Position numbers and translations under genes: made by a program. A stretch of 64,000 nucleotides of DNA. Origin: Maribacter algarum (ex Zhang et al. 2020). Its GTDB lineage: Bacteria; Bacteroidota; Bacteroidia; Flavobacteriales; Flavobacteriaceae. The stretch is from contig NZ_VATY01000001.1 of NCBI RefSeq assembly GCF_005885635.1, positions 62,001-126,000 of the forward strand. The letters run 5' to 3'. The notes under the pieces are model-generated. The model ran no database searches. It was not told where the DNA came from and saw only the letters and a program-made list of their open reading frames with translations. Shown here one piece after another: positions 61,789-64,000 of this stretch. Each line of letters begins with the position of its first letter. The stretch's first letter is position 1.

Positions 61789-64000
61789 TTATTTCTTTTC
61801 TTCTTGTCCAGTTTTGACGCTCTTCTTTAAGCTATCGAACATTACCGGTGTTGCGATAAACAATGATGAATAAGTACCGACAATAATACCTATAATCATC
61901 GCAAACATAAACCCTCGAAGTGAATCACCACCAAAAACAAAGATGGCCAATAATACCACCAAAGTAGTAAGCGAAGTATTCAAGGTTCTACTTAATGTAC
62001 TGTTCAAAGCTAAATTTACGTTCTCACCTGAACGCCATCCTTTCTCTCCGATAATCTCACGTATTCGGTCAAATACTACCACCGTATCATTCAGGGAGTA
62101 TCCAATAACGGTTAGGATTGCCGCAATAAAAGCTTGGTCGATTTCCATGTTAAAAGGCATAATAGTCCCGAAAATAGAAAAGATACCCAATACAATTAGA
62201 ACGTCGTGGAATACGGCGGTAACAGCTCCCAAAGAAAACTGCCATTTACGGAATCGTAGCAATATGTAGAGGAATACCACCGCAAGTGACCCTATAATTG
62301 CTAAGAATGCATTCTTCTTAATATCATCCGCAATTGTGGGTCCCACTTTCATGGACTTCATTATGCCTATGGCATCATCACCACTACCGATTATAAAATC
62401 TGCTTTGCTGGTTTCCGAAGGTAAATATTTCTGTAAGGAAGTATATAGTTTATCATTGATTTCCTCATCAACCTCTATTCCCTCAACATCTACTTTATAT
62501 GGGGTTGTAATTTTAATCTGATTCGCTTCCCCGAAAGTTTTTACGTTAGTTCCACTTCCAAAGACATCGTTCAACTCTGATGCAATCTCAGAAGGATTTA
62601 CAGATTTCTCAAAACGTACTTGATACGATCGTCCACCAACGAAATCTACACCTTGCTGAAGACCCTGAGTGAATAGTGAGAACAATCCAACACCTACCAA
62701 AATAGCAGAAAGCACATAGGCAATTTTTCGTTTCCCTAAGAAATTGATATTTATGTTCTGGAATAAGTTTTTGGTAAGGGCAGTAGAAAAATCCAGTGTT
62801 CTTCCCTTTCCAGAAATGTACCAATCTACCAACAGTCTTGTAATAAAAATTGCTGTAAACAATGAGGTAGCAATACCAATTAATAATGTAGTCGCGAAAC
62901 CTTTAATGGGTCCTGAACCAAATACCAAAAGTATTAAGGCCGTAAGTCCTGTTGTGATATTCGCATCAAGAATTGACGAAAGCGCGTTGCTGAAACCATC
63001 GGCAACAGCTTGGCCTTTTCCTTTTCCTTTTTTCAATTCTTCTTTAATCCTTTCAAAAATAAGTACGTTGGCGTCCACTGACATACCTATTGTCAATACA
63101 ATACCAGCTATCCCTGGAAGGGTCAATACAGCCTCAATATTGGTTAGAACTCCGAAGATTAATAGAATGTTAAAAAGCAAAGCGATATCTGCAAAAAGTC
63201 CTGCTTTACCATAGTAGAAAACCATCCAAACCAAGACAATTATCATGGCAATAATAAAAGACATTAAACCGCTATCTATCGCTTCTTGCCCTAGAGAAGG
63301 ACCTACAATTTCGGATTGAATGATTTCCGCCGTTGCCGGTAATTTACCAGCACGTAGCACATTCGCAATATCTTTTGTTTCGGTAACTGTAAAGGTTCCT
63401 GAAATTTCGGTGTTTCCACCAGAAATACCTCCTACAACCGAACAACCAGGAGCTGTGTACACCTTATCATCTAGTACAACTGCTATACCCGTATCATTCA
63501 AATTCGCATCACTCGTAAGTTCTTGCCAGTCTTTTGCACCCTTTGAATTCATGTTCATGGTTACAACGGGCTTGCCATCCATACCGAAATCTCCGCGTGC
63601 ATCGCTTATAACATCTCCACTCATTCTTGGGATGCCATCTCTATTTGATTGTAAAGCAAATAAATTTAAAATCTCTTCATCTTCGGTAGCCGCGCGCTCC
63701 CAAGCAAACTTTGTAAACTGAATGTCATTAGGCAACAAACGAAGTACTTCCGGCATTCTCAAATACGAATTAATAGTAGCCGTATCCTTGATAGCGGCAC
63801 TAAAAACTGCATAAGTTCCCCCTTTTGGAGGACCCAAAATATCGAGCAATGGGTTTACTTGTTGCGTTAAGTCCAAAGAATCTGAAGTTACATCCGATAA
63901 AAGAGAATCCAATTCAGATTCTGGTTTTACCTCTTCCTCTACTGGTTTAATATCAACAATGCTCTTTAATTTTTCATTGGCCTGAATAATGAATTGGCTA
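61789..64000 (-). CDS. secDF: Protein translocase subunit SecDF (5' end cut by window edge)
   Basis: Fused SecD-SecF, 736 codons visible. The frame stays open through the window end, so a TTG codon at 63912 is internal and not a start. Uses the proton-motive force to pull proteins out of SecYEG. SecD part: NIEAVLTLPGIAGIVLTIGM, SVDANVLIFERIKEELKKGK and VADGFSNALSSILDANITTG. SecF part: VDFVGGRSYQVRFEK, VIGYSLNDTVVVFDRIREI and NSTLSRTLNTSLTTL. About 250 N-terminal residues lie outside the window. Followed by a terminator; convergent with the ModF-like gene. Confidence 0.97.
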   Translation of the reverse strand, partial: SQFIIQANEKLKSIVDIKPVEEEVKPESELDSLLSDVTSDSLDLTQQVNPLLDILGPPKGGTYAVFSAAIKDTATINSYLRMPEVLRLLPNDIQFTKFAWERAATEDEEILNLFALQSNRDGIPRMSGDVISDARGDFGMDGKPVVTMNMNSKGAKDWQELTSDANLNDTGIAVVLDDKVYTAPGCSVVGGISGGNTEISGTFTVTETKDIANVLRAGKLPATAEIIQSEIVGPSLGQEAIDSGLMSFIIAMIIVLVWMVFYYGKAGLFADIALLFNILLIFGVLTNIEAVLTLPGIAGIVLTIGMSVDANVLIFERIKEELKKGKGKGQAVADGFSNALSSILDANITTGLTALILLVFGSGPIKGFATTLLIGIATSLFTAIFITRLLVDWYISGKGRTLDFSTALTKNLFQNININFLGKRKIAYVLSAILVGVGLFSLFTQGLQQGVDFVGGRSYQVRFEKSVNPSEIASELNDVFGSGTNVKTFGEANQIKITTPYKVDVEGIEVDEEINDKLYTSLQKYLPSETSKADFIIGSGDDAIGIMKSMKVGPTIADDIKKNAFLAIIGSLAVVFLYILLRFRKWQFSLGAVTAVFHDVLIVLGIFSIFGTIMPFNMEIDQAFIAAILTVIGYSLNDTVVVFDRIREIIGEKGWRSGENVNLALNSTLSRTLNTSLTTLVVLLAIFVFGGDSLRGFMFAMIIGIIVGTYSSLFIATPVMFDSLKKSVKTGQEEKK

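Noticed and set aside
61789-63912. SecDF as a complete gene starting at the TTG at 63912
   Set aside because: The frame stays open and continues with coding-like sequence to the right edge, and the N-terminal SecD region is missing.

Overview
The window is a chromosomal piece of a marine member of the Flavobacteriaceae (Bacteroidota). This rests on low GC content, weak Shine-Dalgarno signals, two T9SS type B proteins (gliding-motility-associated C-terminus), an N-terminally extended Rho, an archaeal-type ProS, the DUF1599/DoxX/tpiA/prmA/clpS neighbourhood, lipoproteins ending their signal in SC, and GH16 laminarinases. No rRNA, CRISPR array, phage or transposase gene was seen.

Layout. 1-0.6 kb: 5' part of an acyl-CoA dehydrogenase gene (minus strand, runs off the left edge). 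0.8-5.6 kb: an accessory stretch of plus-strand genes (small membrane proteins, a secreted two-cupin protein, a VOC protein, DUF2200, a DUF6624-like lipoprotein) with short repeats between them. 5.6-10.5 kb: a Crp/Fnr regulator, a three-gene operon of two beta-lactamase-like serine hydrolases around an outer-membrane protein, and a membrane-anchored AraC regulator. 10.5-10.85 kb holds the remnant of a second Crp/Fnr gene. 10.8-23.7 kb: a uronate module made of an MFS carrier and a long minus-strand operon (Tat-exported Gfo/Idh/MocA, lipoprotein Gfo/Idh/MocA, SDR mannonate oxidoreductase, uxuA, TRAP dctP-dctQ-dctM, PVC-type cytochrome c lipoprotein), with a divergent ThuA gene. 23.8-24.7 kb: a two-piece YeeE/YedE sulfur transporter. 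24.7-32.9 kb: a beta-1,3-glucan (laminarin) locus with a simple GH16, a multidomain GH16 lipoprotein whose catalytic domain is interrupted by a CBM-like domain, a surface glycan-binding lipoprotein sharing the same N-terminal modules, and a Y_Y_Y/LuxR sensor-regulator.

32.9-64 kb is mostly core genome: clpS, prmA, tpiA, a DoxX protein, DUF1599, folP, cdaA, DUF3667, an ABC exporter, truA, a phosphodiesterase, DUF4293, rho, rpsT, two tRNA-Glu(TTC), proS, a Trp/Gly- and Arg/Ser-rich lipoprotein, a FadL-type porin, two T9SS type B proteins, folE, cysS, yidD, lgt, DUF192, an alpha/beta hydrolase, a GNAT protein, a ModF-like ATPase and secDF (runs off the right edge).

How it fits together: the 12-23 kb operon looks like extracytoplasmic redox processing of sugars feeding uronate uptake (TRAP) and conversion through mannonate to 2-keto-3-deoxygluconate. 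The 24.7-33 kb locus degrades and binds laminarin at the cell surface under a dedicated sensor, but has no SusC/SusD pair in view. The most unusual item is the laminarinase at 25.6-27.7 kb: its inserted CBM-like domain appears circularly permuted, with the usual last strand (YYDDVTLV) placed first.
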